Shown: one piece after another, positions 27,347-38,048 of the stretch | Position numbering within the stretch: the first letter of the stretch is position 1 | Layout of the letters: the number at the start of each line of letters is the position of its first letter | Source of the DNA: WRGA01 sp031553395 | GTDB lineage: Bacteria; Bacteroidota; Bacteroidia; Bacteroidales; WRGA01 | Assembly (NCBI GenBank): GCA_031553395.1 | Contig: JAVBLR010000030.1 | Span: forward strand, 62,001-126,000 | Length of the DNA: 64,000 bases | Reading direction: 5' to 3' | The notes under the pieces: generated by a model | What the model was told of the DNA's origin: nothing | The model's input: the letters and a program-made list of their open reading frames with translations, nothing else | Database searches by the model: none | Made by a program: the position numbers and the translations under genes

Positions 27347-30300
27347 ATGAGATTTATAGGAATAATTCCTGAAAGATATGCATTGACCCGTTTTTTCTAT
27401 TCTCATTTGATTTTACTGATGCTGATTAATCAAATTTCGGTTCAGGCTAAAACATTTGGGAATAACATTACAGTTCACGATGGTTTAGCGCATTATTCTG
27501 TTCAGACTATTGTTCAGGATAAGTACGGATTTATCTGGTTTGGAACCTTAAATGGTTTAACTCGTTACGATGGATACAATCTCAAAAATTATCAACTCTC
27601 ACCTACCGACTCCAACAGCATTTCCAATAATCGCATTCAACTTATTTATTCCGATAATAATGACGATATGTGGATTAGCACATTCGACAGTATTATTTGC
27701 AAATACAACTATCAAACAGATAACTTTACCCGTTACCTTAAAAAAAACGTTTCTGAAGAAGTCAAGGACTCAACCGACCGGTTTATCAACAAATCACGGC
27801 AATATGCGTGTGGAGCAGGAAAAGAATTTTTGATTGAAGAAAATAAGTTCTTAATTATAAAAGATAAATCTACTGGCAATGAAATCGATATAAAGGAAAT
27901 ATTACCGGATGATATAGAGAAACTTGATTTTAACTGTGTATTTATTGATAAATCTAACGTCTTATGGATTGGAACAAACTATTATGGAGTTCTGAAAATA
28001 GATTTGATGGCTAATCGATTTAATCCGGTTAATTACAGAATCGCAATCCGTTGTATCTTTAAGAACAACAATAACCTGTGGTTGGGAACTTTTGAAAATG
28101 GTATTATCGTAAAGGATTTGTTATCCGGAACCAACCGTACTTATTCGGCAACCAAACCTTCGGAAAAACATATTGCCAGTGATAATACCCGGTTTATTTA
28201 TAAAGATTATCTCAATAACATCTGGATAGCTTATAATACAGGCGTTGATTGTATTGAATCTAAGACCGGCAGGTTGAAACAAATGACTCCCAGAGGCAAT
28301 ATTACCCGCTATGACAAAGATGTATGGAAGCAAATGCAAACACTTCCGAACCGTAATTATTTCTGTATTGCAGAAGATAAAGCAAATACTCTTTGGTTAG
28401 GGAGCTACAATGGTATCCTCAAATATAACAGGCAAGAAGATACTTTCAGCTATATTGATTTATCACAATATGCTAATGGCTCCATTATAACCTGTATATT
28501 GTCTGATTCAAAAGATAACCTTTGGGCGGGTAGCGTAAATGGTGGCATTTTCTGTCTGAAAAGAGATGTTGTTGGGAACGAATGGAAAGTATTTCAGCAT
28601 TTTCATTTTCAGTACGGTAACCCTAATTCTTTACCCGACGATAGGGTTTATTCTGTTCAGGAAGATGCAGATGGTTTTATCTGGGTTGGCACCGAAAACG
28701 GATTATGCCGGATTAATCCGAATAATGAAAGCATTACGACTTACAACCAAACCAACGGACTTTCTGACAACGGAATCGCCTGTTTGCTCATAGATAATCA
28801 CAATCAATTATGGATAAGTCACAAGAAAGGTATTTCCAAAATGGATACAAAAACCTTATCCGTAAAAAATTATAATGTTCCGGCGATAGAAAAGAATGGA
28901 TATTTTTTGACCTGTTCCGGATATTATGACAAAGATGAAGATCATCTGTATTTCGGATATACCGAAGGGTATATTCAATTCTCACCTTTGGATATTCACG
29001 ACAATTCAATCGTACCGATACCTCAATTGGTCGATTTAAGAATTAACAACCAATCGATCCATGTTAATCAATTAATCAACGACAGGATTATCCTCAAACA
29101 GCCATTGTATAACACACCTGACATTACATTAACTTACAAAGAAAAAAGTATTTCCATTGAGTTTACGGGAATACATTTTGCCAATCCCGAATTGAATCAT
29201 TTCAAATATATGCTTGAAGGTTTCAATGAGGACTGGATCACAACTAACGCAGACAATCGTCTGGCAACTTATTCCAACTTAAAACCGGGTAATTATACTT
29301 TTAAAGTAAAAGTTAGTAATGCCAGTGACCTTTGGGGTCCGGAAGTTGCAGAGTTGCAAATAAACGTTCAAACGCCCTGGTGGGTTACCTGGTGGGCATA
29401 TGCGATTTATAGCTGCATTGCTATTGGATTGCTCTATTTATTCATTTCTATGCTATTGTCGAAGCAAAAAGTAGAACACTTGTTCCATGTCGAAAAATTA
29501 AAAGCTGATCAATTGCAGGAAATAGAACGGATACGTTCCAGTTTCTTTACTAATATTTCGCATGAGTTACGTACTCCACTCACACTGATTCTCGATCCGA
29601 TCAAACGGATGATAACAAAAAGTGATGATCCACAGGAAAATTTGCGCAGGGAAATAATCAAACGAAACGCAGAACGGCTTTTAACTCTGGTAAACGAATT
29701 ACTTGATGTTCGAAAAGCTGAAGAAGGACGTTTAACTCTCAACCTTCAACCTATCGACTTATATTCACTGATAGAAAATGTGAAAACTGCATTTATTCTC
29801 AATACAGAAAATCGTTCTATTACTATCGATTTTGTATCGACGCTGAAACAATTGACCGCAATAATTGACCGGGACAGAATGGAAACCGTATTGTATAACC
29901 TGTTATCGAATGCGGTTAAAAATTCAGAGGATGATAGCAGAATAACAATTCGTCTTAACATCAAAGATGAATCTATCATTGAATTAAGCATTCAGAACAA
30001 AGGAAAAACGATTGAACCTGACGAATTGATCAGCATCTTCGATCCGTTTTATCAGGCAAGTACAGGCAATAATTCCGATATAAAAGGTACAGGATTGGGT
30101 TTAACTATCACAAGACAGATAATAGAACTCCATGGTGGTAAAATTAACGTTTCAAGCAACAACGGATTGACCACATTTACAATACAGCTTCCTTATGTTT
30201 CATCGGGTCATGAACCAATTACTAATATTGCTGCCGTTTATCCGAAACAGGATATAAATACTCCTTTAAATATAGAGTCTGAAAGGATAACTCAATCGGA

Positions 30301-31057
30301 TGAAGAATTACCGTTAGTATTATTGATAGAAGATAATTCGGATATCAGGCAATACATTCAATCGGAGCTTCATACTCGCTTCAACATCATGGAAGCAGCC
30401 GACGGAGAAACAGGAATTGAAATCGCCAAAACTACGATTCCCGATTTGATTATCAGTGATGTTATGATGCCGGGAATGAGCGGATATGAAGTTTGCGCGG
30501 AAATAAAAAATGACATGCGTACATTTCATATTCTGGTTATTTTGCTTACAGCCCGTCAATCGGAAGAATCCTACATTCAAGGTTATGAAACCGGAGCTGA
30601 TTCTTATATTACCAAGCCTTTCAGCATACAGGTACTGGAAACACGTATCATTAACCTGCTGAATAATAGAAAGAGATTGATGGCGATTCATAAAGAAACA
30701 GATAAAAGTCAGGTTTCCCAAGTCGATCATACAGGTATTGAACCCGATTTCCTGAAAGAGCTGAAAAGCAGGATTCTGAATTCAGACAAAATGTACAATG
30801 TCGAAATTCTGGCTGAAAGTATGCATATGAGCCGTTCCCAGCTTTACCGGAAAATCAAGGAATTGACCGGACAATCCGCTTCTGATTTCATAAGCGAAGT
30901 CAGGATGAATGATGCATGCCGATTATTGAAAGAAGGCAAGTATAATATCTCCGAAATTGCATTAAAATTAGGTTATTCCGAACAAGCAAACTTCAGCAGA
31001 AGCTTTTTCCGCTACTTTGGAAAATATCCTACCCAGTATTTATCGGATATAGAATAG
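27347..31057 (+). CDS. Hybrid two-component system regulator (HTCS)
   Basis: 1236 residues combining sensor and transcription factor. Signal peptide to about 35; beta-propeller sensor repeats (FIWFGTLNGLTRYDG, LWIGTNYYG, IWVGTENGLCRI) to about 600; a Y_Y_Y domain; one TM helix near 685-705; histidine kinase with His739 in ISHELRTPL, an N-box (NLLSNAVKNS) and GTGLGL; a receiver domain with Asp1038 in ISDVMMPG; a C-terminal AraC-type HTH (SMHMSRSQLYRKIKEL and ISEIALKLGYSEQANFSRSF). Such proteins sense glycan fragments in the periplasm and switch on polysaccharide loci. The neighbouring secreted GH95 gene and the pectin cluster are the likely targets. It starts 5 bases after nfeD, so it may be co-transcribed with it. 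Confidence 0.96.
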   Translation: MRFIGIIPERYALTRFFYSHLILLMLINQISVQAKTFGNNITVHDGLAHYSVQTIVQDKYGFIWFGTLNGLTRYDGYNLKNYQLSPTDSNSISNNRIQLIYSDNNDDMWISTFDSIICKYNYQTDNFTRYLKKNVSEEVKDSTDRFINKSRQYACGAGKEFLIEENKFLIIKDKSTGNEIDIKEILPDDIEKLDFNCVFIDKSNVLWIGTNYYGVLKIDLMANRFNPVNYRIAIRCIFKNNNNLWLGTFENGIIVKDLLSGTNRTYSATKPSEKHIASDNTRFIYKDYLNNIWIAYNTGVDCIESKTGRLKQMTPRGNITRYDKDVWKQMQTLPNRNYFCIAEDKANTLWLGSYNGILKYNRQEDTFSYIDLSQYANGSIITCILSDSKDNLWAGSVNGGIFCLKRDVVGNEWKVFQHFHFQYGNPNSLPDDRVYSVQEDADGFIWVGTENGLCRINPNNESITTYNQTNGLSDNGIACLLIDNHNQLWISHKKGISKMDTKTLSVKNYNVPAIEKNGYFLTCSGYYDKDEDHLYFGYTEGYIQFSPLDIHDNSIVPIPQLVDLRINNQSIHVNQLINDRIILKQPLYNTPDITLTYKEKSISIEFTGIHFANPELNHFKYMLEGFNEDWITTNADNRLATYSNLKPGNYTFKVKVSNASDLWGPEVAELQINVQTPWWVTWWAYAIYSCIAIGLLYLFISMLLSKQKVEHLFHVEKLKADQLQEIERIRSSFFTNISHELRTPLTLILDPIKRMITKSDDPQENLRREIIKRNAERLLTLVNELLDVRKAEEGRLTLNLQPIDLYSLIENVKTAFILNTENRSITIDFVSTLKQLTAIIDRDRMETVLYNLLSNAVKNSEDDSRITIRLNIKDESIIELSIQNKGKTIEPDELISIFDPFYQASTGNNSDIKGTGLGLTITRQIIELHGGKINVSSNNGLTTFTIQLPYVSSGHEPITNIAAVYPKQDINTPLNIESERITQSDEELPLVLLIEDNSDIRQYIQSELHTRFNIMEAADGETGIEIAKTTIPDLIISDVMMPGMSGYEVCAEIKNDMRTFHILVILLTARQSEESYIQGYETGADSYITKPFSIQVLETRIINLLNNRKRLMAIHKETDKSQVSQVDHTGIEPDFLKELKSRILNSDKMYNVEILAESMHMSRSQLYRKIKELTGQSASDFISEVRMNDACRLLKEGKYNISEIALKLGYSEQANFSRSFFRYFGKYPTQYLSDIE

Positions 31058-31213
31058 ACATTAAAGCATGGAAATGCGTACAGTTATTGGACTATTTTTG
31101 CGTATTATTCAAAAAGACATAAAATCGCTTCAAAATGATATAACGCAGATATAGCATATGGAATATTTTTGTTTGGTAATTCCATTGATTAATCACTAAA
31201 CAAATATAAAGCC

Positions 31214-34200
31214 ATGAAAAAAAGGAACATTCGATTCTGTTCAAAAATGCTGACTACATTATTATGCATCTTTTCTCTTAGTTTCAATCTAAAAGCTCAG
31301 TCTCCATTGTATTCAACTGATTTTACTTCAGCAACAAGTGTTGCAGACTGGAGTAATGTCGACCATGTTGTTTTCGGCAACGATGCAACAATAGGAAATT
31401 ACATGATTGCCGACGGAGGTTCTGCGGCAACAGCTCCGCGTTCTGCTGCTTTTACTGCCAACAATGTGGTGTGTATAGAGTTCGACATGATGTTACCCAA
31501 CAATAAATCCGATGGAACAACCAACACAGTCGGAGGAGGAAATACAGGAGGTATAGCATTAATGAACGGTACCACAGTAGCAGGTGTAATCGGATTTCGT
31601 GGCGCAGGTGCCGGAACTCCCGACCATATACTTTCAACGGGAGGAACCGGATCTGATTATCTGAATGTGACTGCAGGAACAAAAGCAAATGCTTACCGTG
31701 AGATGTGGTTGCATTATACTTTTTTAGTGAATACAGAAACTAAAAAAGGCGATTTCTATATTACAAATCCGGCCAATGGAACTGTATATAGCTATGCAGG
31801 CAGGTACGATACCTATATTAAAAACATCTCATCATTAACAAACATAGGTATTGTTTCGAATGCAGGATATGCAATCGGGATAGCCAACCTGAAAGTAACA
31901 GACCCTGCTGCTTCTCAATTATCTCTAACTGCTAAAGATGACATTCAACGACAATATATACCCGCGACAGGTCATGTATCAACGGTTCAGTATGTTGGTG
32001 TCGCAAAATATACTATTTCATACAATAAAGCCGGGAATATCATCACAACCAACACGTTGATTGATCTTCCATATGCGAAAATCAATTACAGTGTTGAAGA
32101 TAGTGAAGGAAATGTTTTAAATAACACCTCTCCTATTCAGATCGATAATACAGGATTGTTAACCATTCAACCGGAAACAACTCCCGGCGAATATACCATA
32201 AAAGCGAAAAGTGGAAATATAGAAAAAAGTCTCGGTTTATCAGTATTGGCCCCGGGCAAAGCGGATAAACTCGAAATTACCGGGGATGAAATCCTTACTA
32301 TTTCTGAAAACTCATCTACGTTTACTTATAAAAGTATTGCTACTGTTATGGGTAATATACTGACCGATAAAACTATTTCATGGTCATTAAAAGGAAATAA
32401 CCTTGGTTGTAATATAAATGAAGCAACCGGAGAATTGACAGTTCCTGCAAACTGTCCGGGAGGAAATATTTTGATTAATGCCTCTATTATAAGTGACGAA
32501 ATTGCGGCAACATATACGATTCAGATACGCACCAAATCAATGGTTGAAAACTCTTATTATAAAATGAAAGGAGCAATCTTAAAGAATGGAATAATTACGT
32601 TGAAAGACGCGACCGGAGTATCTGAAATTATTCTTCAAAAATTCAATAACACCGCCTCAACTACTGATCAGTTGATTGTAAAAGCCTATGGTGAAGATGA
32701 CAGGTTAATTGCTCAGAAAACAATGAATCTGGATAATGCTGTTGTTCAGGGAATACAATCTGTCGCACTTAATTCCGAACTTTTATTTCAAAACGCTTCT
32801 TATATAAAAGTGTATGTAGTTGATCAGAATAATCAGGTTATCACACAAAATATAGATAAAATTTCAACAGGAAGTTATAAGCAATTACCCTTAGTTGGCG
32901 ATTGGATTACAAATGCCGAGATGGGTAATGGACCGGGAGTAATGAATCCTACAGGAGTTCCTGCCGGAATTCAGGCATCTGTTGTAAATACAAAGAATTT
33001 AAATGTTACTTATCAATACGACAATAACTACCCACAGATTACATCAGATAACTTATTGTGGTATAAAACGGGAGCATATAATGCCGGTTCTTCTATCTAT
33101 GATCGCGATGGTTCTGATTGGGAGCAACAAGCTCTCCCAATAGGAAACGGTTATATAGGAGGAATGCTTTTCGGCATGCCGGGTAAAGATCATATCCAGT
33201 TTAATGAAGAATCTTTTTGGGCTGCGGGCTACAGGGGAGTTCAAACAAAGGTTGCAGAATCTTACATCAATCCCAATATGAGCGAGGGAATTAATGGATT
33301 TATGAATACAGGGAATATATTCATTGACTTTGGATTACCTCAAAATCCAACCATACAGAATTATTACAGGGATTTGAATCTGGATGACGCTGTTGCACAC
33401 GTTCAGTATAAGTACAATAATATTACATATAACCGGGAATATTTTGCCAGTTATCCTGCGAAAGTAATGGTTTTCCGCTATACCACAGATACACCGGGCG
33501 CATTAAACTTTTCTATCAACCCCATTTCGGCACATCCGGGTAAAATCGTTGTGAATAACGGAGAAATCCGTATCATCGGAAAACTTAAAGATTCCGAGCC
33601 TTATTCATCGGGTGGAAACGCAAGTTACAACCAGGAATCGGATCTGGAATATTGTACGATCATTAAGGTCATTGCTGACGATGGATCCGTTATAGATGAT
33701 TACGCGAAAATAAATATCACGAATGCTACTGCTGTAACTATTGTGGTAACCGCTGCTACAGATTATGATCCGGATGAATTTGTAATCGGAACAAATGGAA
33801 CAGTAGACATTGCGGCCAAACAGTTTAAAAGTTTTCAGGGCGTTCAGTATGCGATTGATAAAGCCTCTGCCCGTATGGCAAACATAGATGGAAAAACGTA
33901 TGCTCAGATTAAATCGGAACATACAACCGATTACCGGAATCTATTCAACCGGGTGAATTTCAGTTTGACTGATCCAGGTGAAATCTGTCAAATTCCGACC
34001 AATGAGCTTCAAGCGAGCTATAAAAATGTCATCTCTCAAATTAATTCCGGAGAAAAGGTTGCCTTTAATGAATCTTCGTATAATGAATTAAATAAACACC
34101 TGGAAGAATTGCATTACAACTATGCGAGATACCTGATGATTTCTTCTTCCAGAGAAACAACCCTACCTGCGACACTGCAAGGAAAATGGAATCAGTCTGT

Positions 34201-35839
34201 TGCTGAAATCTGGGGTTCTTGTTATTGTATAAATATCAACTTAGAAATGAATTACTGGTTTGTTGGAGGTGCAAACCTGAATGAAAGTGGAAAATCACTC
34301 ATTCGCTGGATTAATTCACAAATTCCGGCAGGTAGAGTCACTGCCAATAATACATATGGAATAAAACCGCAGAAATATACTCTCAGTGATAATACCATTC
34401 ATTTCTCAGAATCGACCGACAAAGAAAATGATGATGTTTTCATCATGCATACCAAACAAGCGATAAACGGGACAACGGATAAAACCGGATCAGGAAATAT
34501 TCAATCCCCGGGTAATTTAGCTTTTCTGATGTATAATGTTTGGGATTTGTATAAAACCAGTGGTGATAAACAAATGCTCTCTGATGAGGCATATCCTATC
34601 TTAAAGAAAGCGGCTAATTTTTACACGCAATATATGTATGCGAATAAGAAAACCGCTACAGACACTCAACTTTATCCTAAAGGATATTATTACACAACAG
34701 GTTCAGGACGTTCCCCGGAACAAGGTCCGACGCAGGAAGGAATCAAATACGACCTGCAATTGGTTGCCGGATTGTTTGACTACGTAATTGAAGCGGCTGA
34801 ATTCTTGCAAACGGATGCCGACAAAGTTGCTGCCTGGAAAGAAATCCGGAATAATATTGAAATTCCTGTTGAACTGGGCACAGACAAACAAATCAAAGAA
34901 TGGGCACAGGAAACTATCTATAACACGAATGCATCAGGAACAGCTTTAGGAGACCCATATCATCGCCACATGTCGCATTTGGTTGCTCTCTATCCCGGCA
35001 ATCTGATAACCCGGGAAACACCGGAATTCCTCAATGGAGCAAAGATCGTATTAAACAATCGTGGTGATGAGTCTACAGGTTGGTCTATTGCCAACAAATT
35101 CCTGATGTGGGCGCGCGTACTTGACGGAGACAAAGCACTCCAGTTATTTCGTTATCAGTTAGCTCAACGAACTTATCAGAATTTGTTTGACTACCATGCT
35201 CCTTTTCAGATTGATGGTAATTTCGGATCAGCCGCCGGTGTTATGGAACTGTTAATGCAAAGTCAAACAGGTACTATTTATATTTTGCCTGCTCTGCCTA
35301 AAGTTTGGGATAAGGGATCTATCAGTGGAATCAAATCACAAACAGGTGCTGAAGTTTCAATCGACTGGGCTGAAAATAAAGCGACACTAATATCTATTAC
35401 TCCATCCGTTGACGGAGATATTAAAATCGGATACGAATTTGCGAAAACCATATATATTAACGATGACGAATCGTACCAACCAATTAATTCTGTAGATGGC
35501 ATTTTTACTATTCCGCAAGCTAAGTCGGGAGTAAAACTAATGATAACATTTGATTCTAATTCGGTTGGAACTTCATCGAAAAATTACTTTGATATAGATT
35601 TTTCCGTATATCCTAATCCAACAAAGGGCATAATACATGTTAAGTGTAATCATAACGAATCCAACAATTATACACTGGTTGTTAATGATTTAAAAGGTGT
35701 TATTTTAGGAAAGTATACATTTGCCAAAGAAGAGTTGACAATCGACTTATCAAAGATAGCTTCAAATGGAATTTATTTTCTAACCTTGTATGATAAAACT
35801 ACGCGGATTGCTTGTAAACATATTGTATTAAATCATTGA
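31214..35839 (+). CDS. Giant GH95 glycosidase with T9SS sorting tail
   Basis: 1541 residues, about twice a usual GH95. Signal peptide to about 29; residues 30-235 form a Gly-rich, jelly-roll-like domain of unknown ligand; about 235-425 look like Ig-like beta domains; about 425-600 is unassigned. GH95 catalytic region from LLWYKTG...WEQQALPIGNGYIGGM (about 620) to about 1440: Asn-x-Asn in NINLEMNYW (about 1005), Glu in GRSPEQGP (about 1167), HRHMSHLVALYPG, and IDGNFGSAAG (about 1333). The end carries a T9SS signature, YPNPTKG (about 1470), and NGIYFLTLYD. Secretion to the cell surface by T9SS is inferred. It follows the HTCS directly and is probably under its control. Confidence 0.93.
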   Translation: MKKRNIRFCSKMLTTLLCIFSLSFNLKAQSPLYSTDFTSATSVADWSNVDHVVFGNDATIGNYMIADGGSAATAPRSAAFTANNVVCIEFDMMLPNNKSDGTTNTVGGGNTGGIALMNGTTVAGVIGFRGAGAGTPDHILSTGGTGSDYLNVTAGTKANAYREMWLHYTFLVNTETKKGDFYITNPANGTVYSYAGRYDTYIKNISSLTNIGIVSNAGYAIGIANLKVTDPAASQLSLTAKDDIQRQYIPATGHVSTVQYVGVAKYTISYNKAGNIITTNTLIDLPYAKINYSVEDSEGNVLNNTSPIQIDNTGLLTIQPETTPGEYTIKAKSGNIEKSLGLSVLAPGKADKLEITGDEILTISENSSTFTYKSIATVMGNILTDKTISWSLKGNNLGCNINEATGELTVPANCPGGNILINASIISDEIAATYTIQIRTKSMVENSYYKMKGAILKNGIITLKDATGVSEIILQKFNNTASTTDQLIVKAYGEDDRLIAQKTMNLDNAVVQGIQSVALNSELLFQNASYIKVYVVDQNNQVITQNIDKISTGSYKQLPLVGDWITNAEMGNGPGVMNPTGVPAGIQASVVNTKNLNVTYQYDNNYPQITSDNLLWYKTGAYNAGSSIYDRDGSDWEQQALPIGNGYIGGMLFGMPGKDHIQFNEESFWAAGYRGVQTKVAESYINPNMSEGINGFMNTGNIFIDFGLPQNPTIQNYYRDLNLDDAVAHVQYKYNNITYNREYFASYPAKVMVFRYTTDTPGALNFSINPISAHPGKIVVNNGEIRIIGKLKDSEPYSSGGNASYNQESDLEYCTIIKVIADDGSVIDDYAKINITNATAVTIVVTAATDYDPDEFVIGTNGTVDIAAKQFKSFQGVQYAIDKASARMANIDGKTYAQIKSEHTTDYRNLFNRVNFSLTDPGEICQIPTNELQASYKNVISQINSGEKVAFNESSYNELNKHLEELHYNYARYLMISSSRETTLPATLQGKWNQSVAEIWGSCYCININLEMNYWFVGGANLNESGKSLIRWINSQIPAGRVTANNTYGIKPQKYTLSDNTIHFSESTDKENDDVFIMHTKQAINGTTDKTGSGNIQSPGNLAFLMYNVWDLYKTSGDKQMLSDEAYPILKKAANFYTQYMYANKKTATDTQLYPKGYYYTTGSGRSPEQGPTQEGIKYDLQLVAGLFDYVIEAAEFLQTDADKVAAWKEIRNNIEIPVELGTDKQIKEWAQETIYNTNASGTALGDPYHRHMSHLVALYPGNLITRETPEFLNGAKIVLNNRGDESTGWSIANKFLMWARVLDGDKALQLFRYQLAQRTYQNLFDYHAPFQIDGNFGSAAGVMELLMQSQTGTIYILPALPKVWDKGSISGIKSQTGAEVSIDWAENKATLISITPSVDGDIKIGYEFAKTIYINDDESYQPINSVDGIFTIPQAKSGVKLMITFDSNSVGTSSKNYFDIDFSVYPNPTKGIIHVKCNHNESNNYTLVVNDLKGVILGKYTFAKEELTIDLSKIASNGIYFLTLYDKTTRIACKHIVLNH

Positions 35840-35902
35840 TTAAAAGGCTTTCGAATTTTATTCATTTATCAAAAAGGCATTAGTACAAAACATAATAAAA
35901 AA

Positions 35903-35934
35903 ACAGCGACTTATGAATTAACACAAGTCGCTGT
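35903..35934. terminator. Bidirectional terminator
   Basis: Arms ACAGCGACTT (35903-35912) and AAGTCGCTGT (35925-35934) with A-rich and T-rich flanks lie between the convergent GH95 and RNase G genes. Confidence 0.8.
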
Positions 35935-35963
35935 TATAATATTTTCGGTAAACGAAAAAGATT

Positions 35964-37535
35964 CTACTTTATTTCTATTTCTTCTTTCAAGTCTATTTCT
36001 TCTTTGTCATTGTCATAGAAACGGTATTCCAACAAAGCTAGGTCTTGGTTGGGAAGGATTTTTATTCCAAAACCATATTTGAATCTCCATTTCCACAATA
36101 ACGAATAAAAACCTTTTTTTATAAATGCATCGATATAAGGATGCACGTATAATTTAAAACTCTTTTGGTGCAAATTATTAACTAAATAATCAATCTTATT
36201 CTGTAACCTGTCGGTAAATAATATGGACGGACTAATAACTCCTTTTCCAAAACAATTCGGACATTCTTCGGTTGTAGTGATGTCAAGCACCGGACGAACT
36301 CGTTGCCGGGTAATTTGCATTAATCCGAATTTACTTAATGGCAGGATGCTATGTTTAGCCCTGTCTAAAGACATTTCCGTAGTCATTTTTTCAAATAAGC
36401 TCTGACGGTGTTCCGCCTCTTGCATATCGATAAAATCAACTACAATAATTCCACCCATATCCCGTAATCGAAGTTGCCGAGCTATTTCAGTTGCCGCAGC
36501 AAGGTTTACTTCCAACGCATTTTGTTCCTGTTGCAGATTTCCTTTATTTCGATTGCCGCTATTTACGTCAACCACATGCATTGCCTCGGTATGTTCGATA
36601 ATCAGGTAAGCACCTCTTTTAAATGAGACTGTTTTTCCGAATGAAGATTTAATCTGTTTTGTAATTCCAAAATGATCGTAAATAGGCTCATCCCCAGTGT
36701 ACAATTGAACAATATCCGTACGATCGGGAGCAATAAGGCTTACATAATTTTCGACCTCATGAAAAACATCCACATCATTGATATAGATATGTTTAAAAGA
36801 AGGATTAAAGATATCCCTTAAGAGGGCAACAGTTCGCCCTGTTTCTTCCATCACAAGAGATGGAATTTTTAATTTAGTTAATTTTGCAACTGTATCTTCC
36901 CAACGTTTTACAAGAACTTTCAGCTCGGAATCCAACTCTGCAACTCTTTTTCCTTCAGATACAGTGCGAATAATTACTCCGAAATTCTTCGGTTTTACGC
37001 TTTGCATCAACTGTCGTAAGCGCAATCGTTCTTCGTTGGATTTAATTTTTTGAGAAACTGAGACTTTATCTCCAAAAGGAATCAGAACCAAATTTCGTCC
37101 AGCTAATGAAATTTCGGAAGTAAGCCTTGGTCCTTTAGTCGAAATAGGTTCCTTGGTTATTTGCACCAAGATTTCCTGACCGGGTTTAAGAATATCCGAG
37201 ATAAGTCCTTCCTTGTTCAGTTCCTTTTCGAGAGGAATTTTAGAAATAGAATTTGTTTTTTTCTTGCCCTCCGCACCCTGAGTAATAAATTTATTCAAAG
37301 AATTGAAGTGAGGACCAAGATCTAAATAATGTAGAAAAGCATCTTTTTCGTAACCGACATCGACGAATGCAGCGTTTAGGCCTGGCATAATTTTTTTGAC
37401 CTTGCCTAAATAAATATCCCCAACAGAAAATGATATATTTCTGGCTTCTTTTTGCAGTTCAACGAGATTCTTATCCTCGAGAAAAGCAATCGACACCTCT
37501 TGGGGTTTAACATCTAATACAAGTTCGCTTGTCAC
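35964..37535 (-). CDS. rng: Ribonuclease E/G family protein (RNase G)
   Basis: 523 residues. Endoribonuclease for 5S/16S rRNA maturation and mRNA turnover. The N-terminal S1 RNA-binding domain is seen in VGDIYLGKVKKIMPGLNAAFVDVG; the catalytic Asp pair lies in IIVVDFIDMQ with the DVNSGN loop before it; the zinc-link cysteines are in EECPNCFGKG. The C-terminal region is short, as in RNase G and unlike E. coli RNase E. It is downstream of HU and the 30-residue basic protein on the same strand, an arrangement I recall as common in Bacteroidales. Confidence 0.94.
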   Translation of the reverse strand: MTSELVLDVKPQEVSIAFLEDKNLVELQKEARNISFSVGDIYLGKVKKIMPGLNAAFVDVGYEKDAFLHYLDLGPHFNSLNKFITQGAEGKKKTNSISKIPLEKELNKEGLISDILKPGQEILVQITKEPISTKGPRLTSEISLAGRNLVLIPFGDKVSVSQKIKSNEERLRLRQLMQSVKPKNFGVIIRTVSEGKRVAELDSELKVLVKRWEDTVAKLTKLKIPSLVMEETGRTVALLRDIFNPSFKHIYINDVDVFHEVENYVSLIAPDRTDIVQLYTGDEPIYDHFGITKQIKSSFGKTVSFKRGAYLIIEHTEAMHVVDVNSGNRNKGNLQQEQNALEVNLAAATEIARQLRLRDMGGIIVVDFIDMQEAEHRQSLFEKMTTEMSLDRAKHSILPLSKFGLMQITRQRVRPVLDITTTEECPNCFGKGVISPSILFTDRLQNKIDYLVNNLHQKSFKLYVHPYIDAFIKKGFYSLLWKWRFKYGFGIKILPNQDLALLEYRFYDNDKEEIDLKEEIEIK

Positions 37536-37646
37536 AGTTACATTAGTTAAATTACATTATGTTTTTCAATAATAAAACAAAGAACAAACTCAATCTGTTA
37601 TGTCAAGTTTGTTCTATCGTATCTTATATAAAAAACCAAGAATTAA

Positions 37647-37739
37647 TTATTTCTTCTTTTTATGTCTATTTTTTCTAAGTCTTTTTTTACGTTTATGCGT
37701 AGACATCTTATGTCTTTTTCTTTTCTTTCCGCTTGGCAT
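37647..37739 (-). CDS. Tiny basic protein, AURKAIP1/COX24-like (mS38-like)
   Basis: 30 residues, starting MPSGKKRKRHKMSTHKRKKR and ending in Lys, with more than half Lys/Arg/His. It matches the short Bacteroidota proteins annotated with the AURKAIP1/COX24 C-terminal domain, whose mitochondrial relative is ribosomal protein mS38. A ribosomal role is therefore inferred. It sits between hup and rng on the same strand, 30 bases from the HU stop codon. The family identification is from memory of the sequence pattern. Confidence 0.85.
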   Translation of the reverse strand: MPSGKKRKRHKMSTHKRKKRLRKNRHKKKK

Positions 37740-37769
37740 TGTTCCGTATTTTAGGGATTAATATTAAAA

Positions 37770-38048
37770 TTATAATTTTGACACTTTAGCGACAAACGTT
37801 TTTGCCGGTTTAAAAGACGGAATATTATGCTCCGGAATAATAATTGTCGTATTTTTAGAAATGTTACGAGCAGTTTTTTGAGCTCTTTTCTTTACAATAA
37901 AGCTTCCGAATCCTCTCAAATAAACGTTTTCGTTAGAAGATAACGACTTTTTTACTGAGTCCATAAAAGATTCCACAGTAGCAAGCACAGTTGCCTTATC
38001 AATACCTGTGTTCTTTGAAATTTCGTTAACAATATCAGCTTTTGTCAT
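37770..38048 (-). CDS. HU-family DNA-binding protein
   Basis: 92 residues from MTKADIVNEISKNTG; the frame is open 18 codons further upstream, but HU proteins begin here. Family features: KATVLATVESFMDSVKKSL, the beta-arm start VYLRGFGSFIVKKR, ARNISKNTTIIIPE and the closing PSFKPAKTFVAKV. HU is a nucleoid protein that bends DNA as a dimer. The Pro-containing arm (IIPEHNIPSFKPAK) is intact. Confidence 0.95.
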   Translation of the reverse strand: MTKADIVNEISKNTGIDKATVLATVESFMDSVKKSLSSNENVYLRGFGSFIVKKRAQKTARNISKNTTIIIPEHNIPSFKPAKTFVAKVSKL

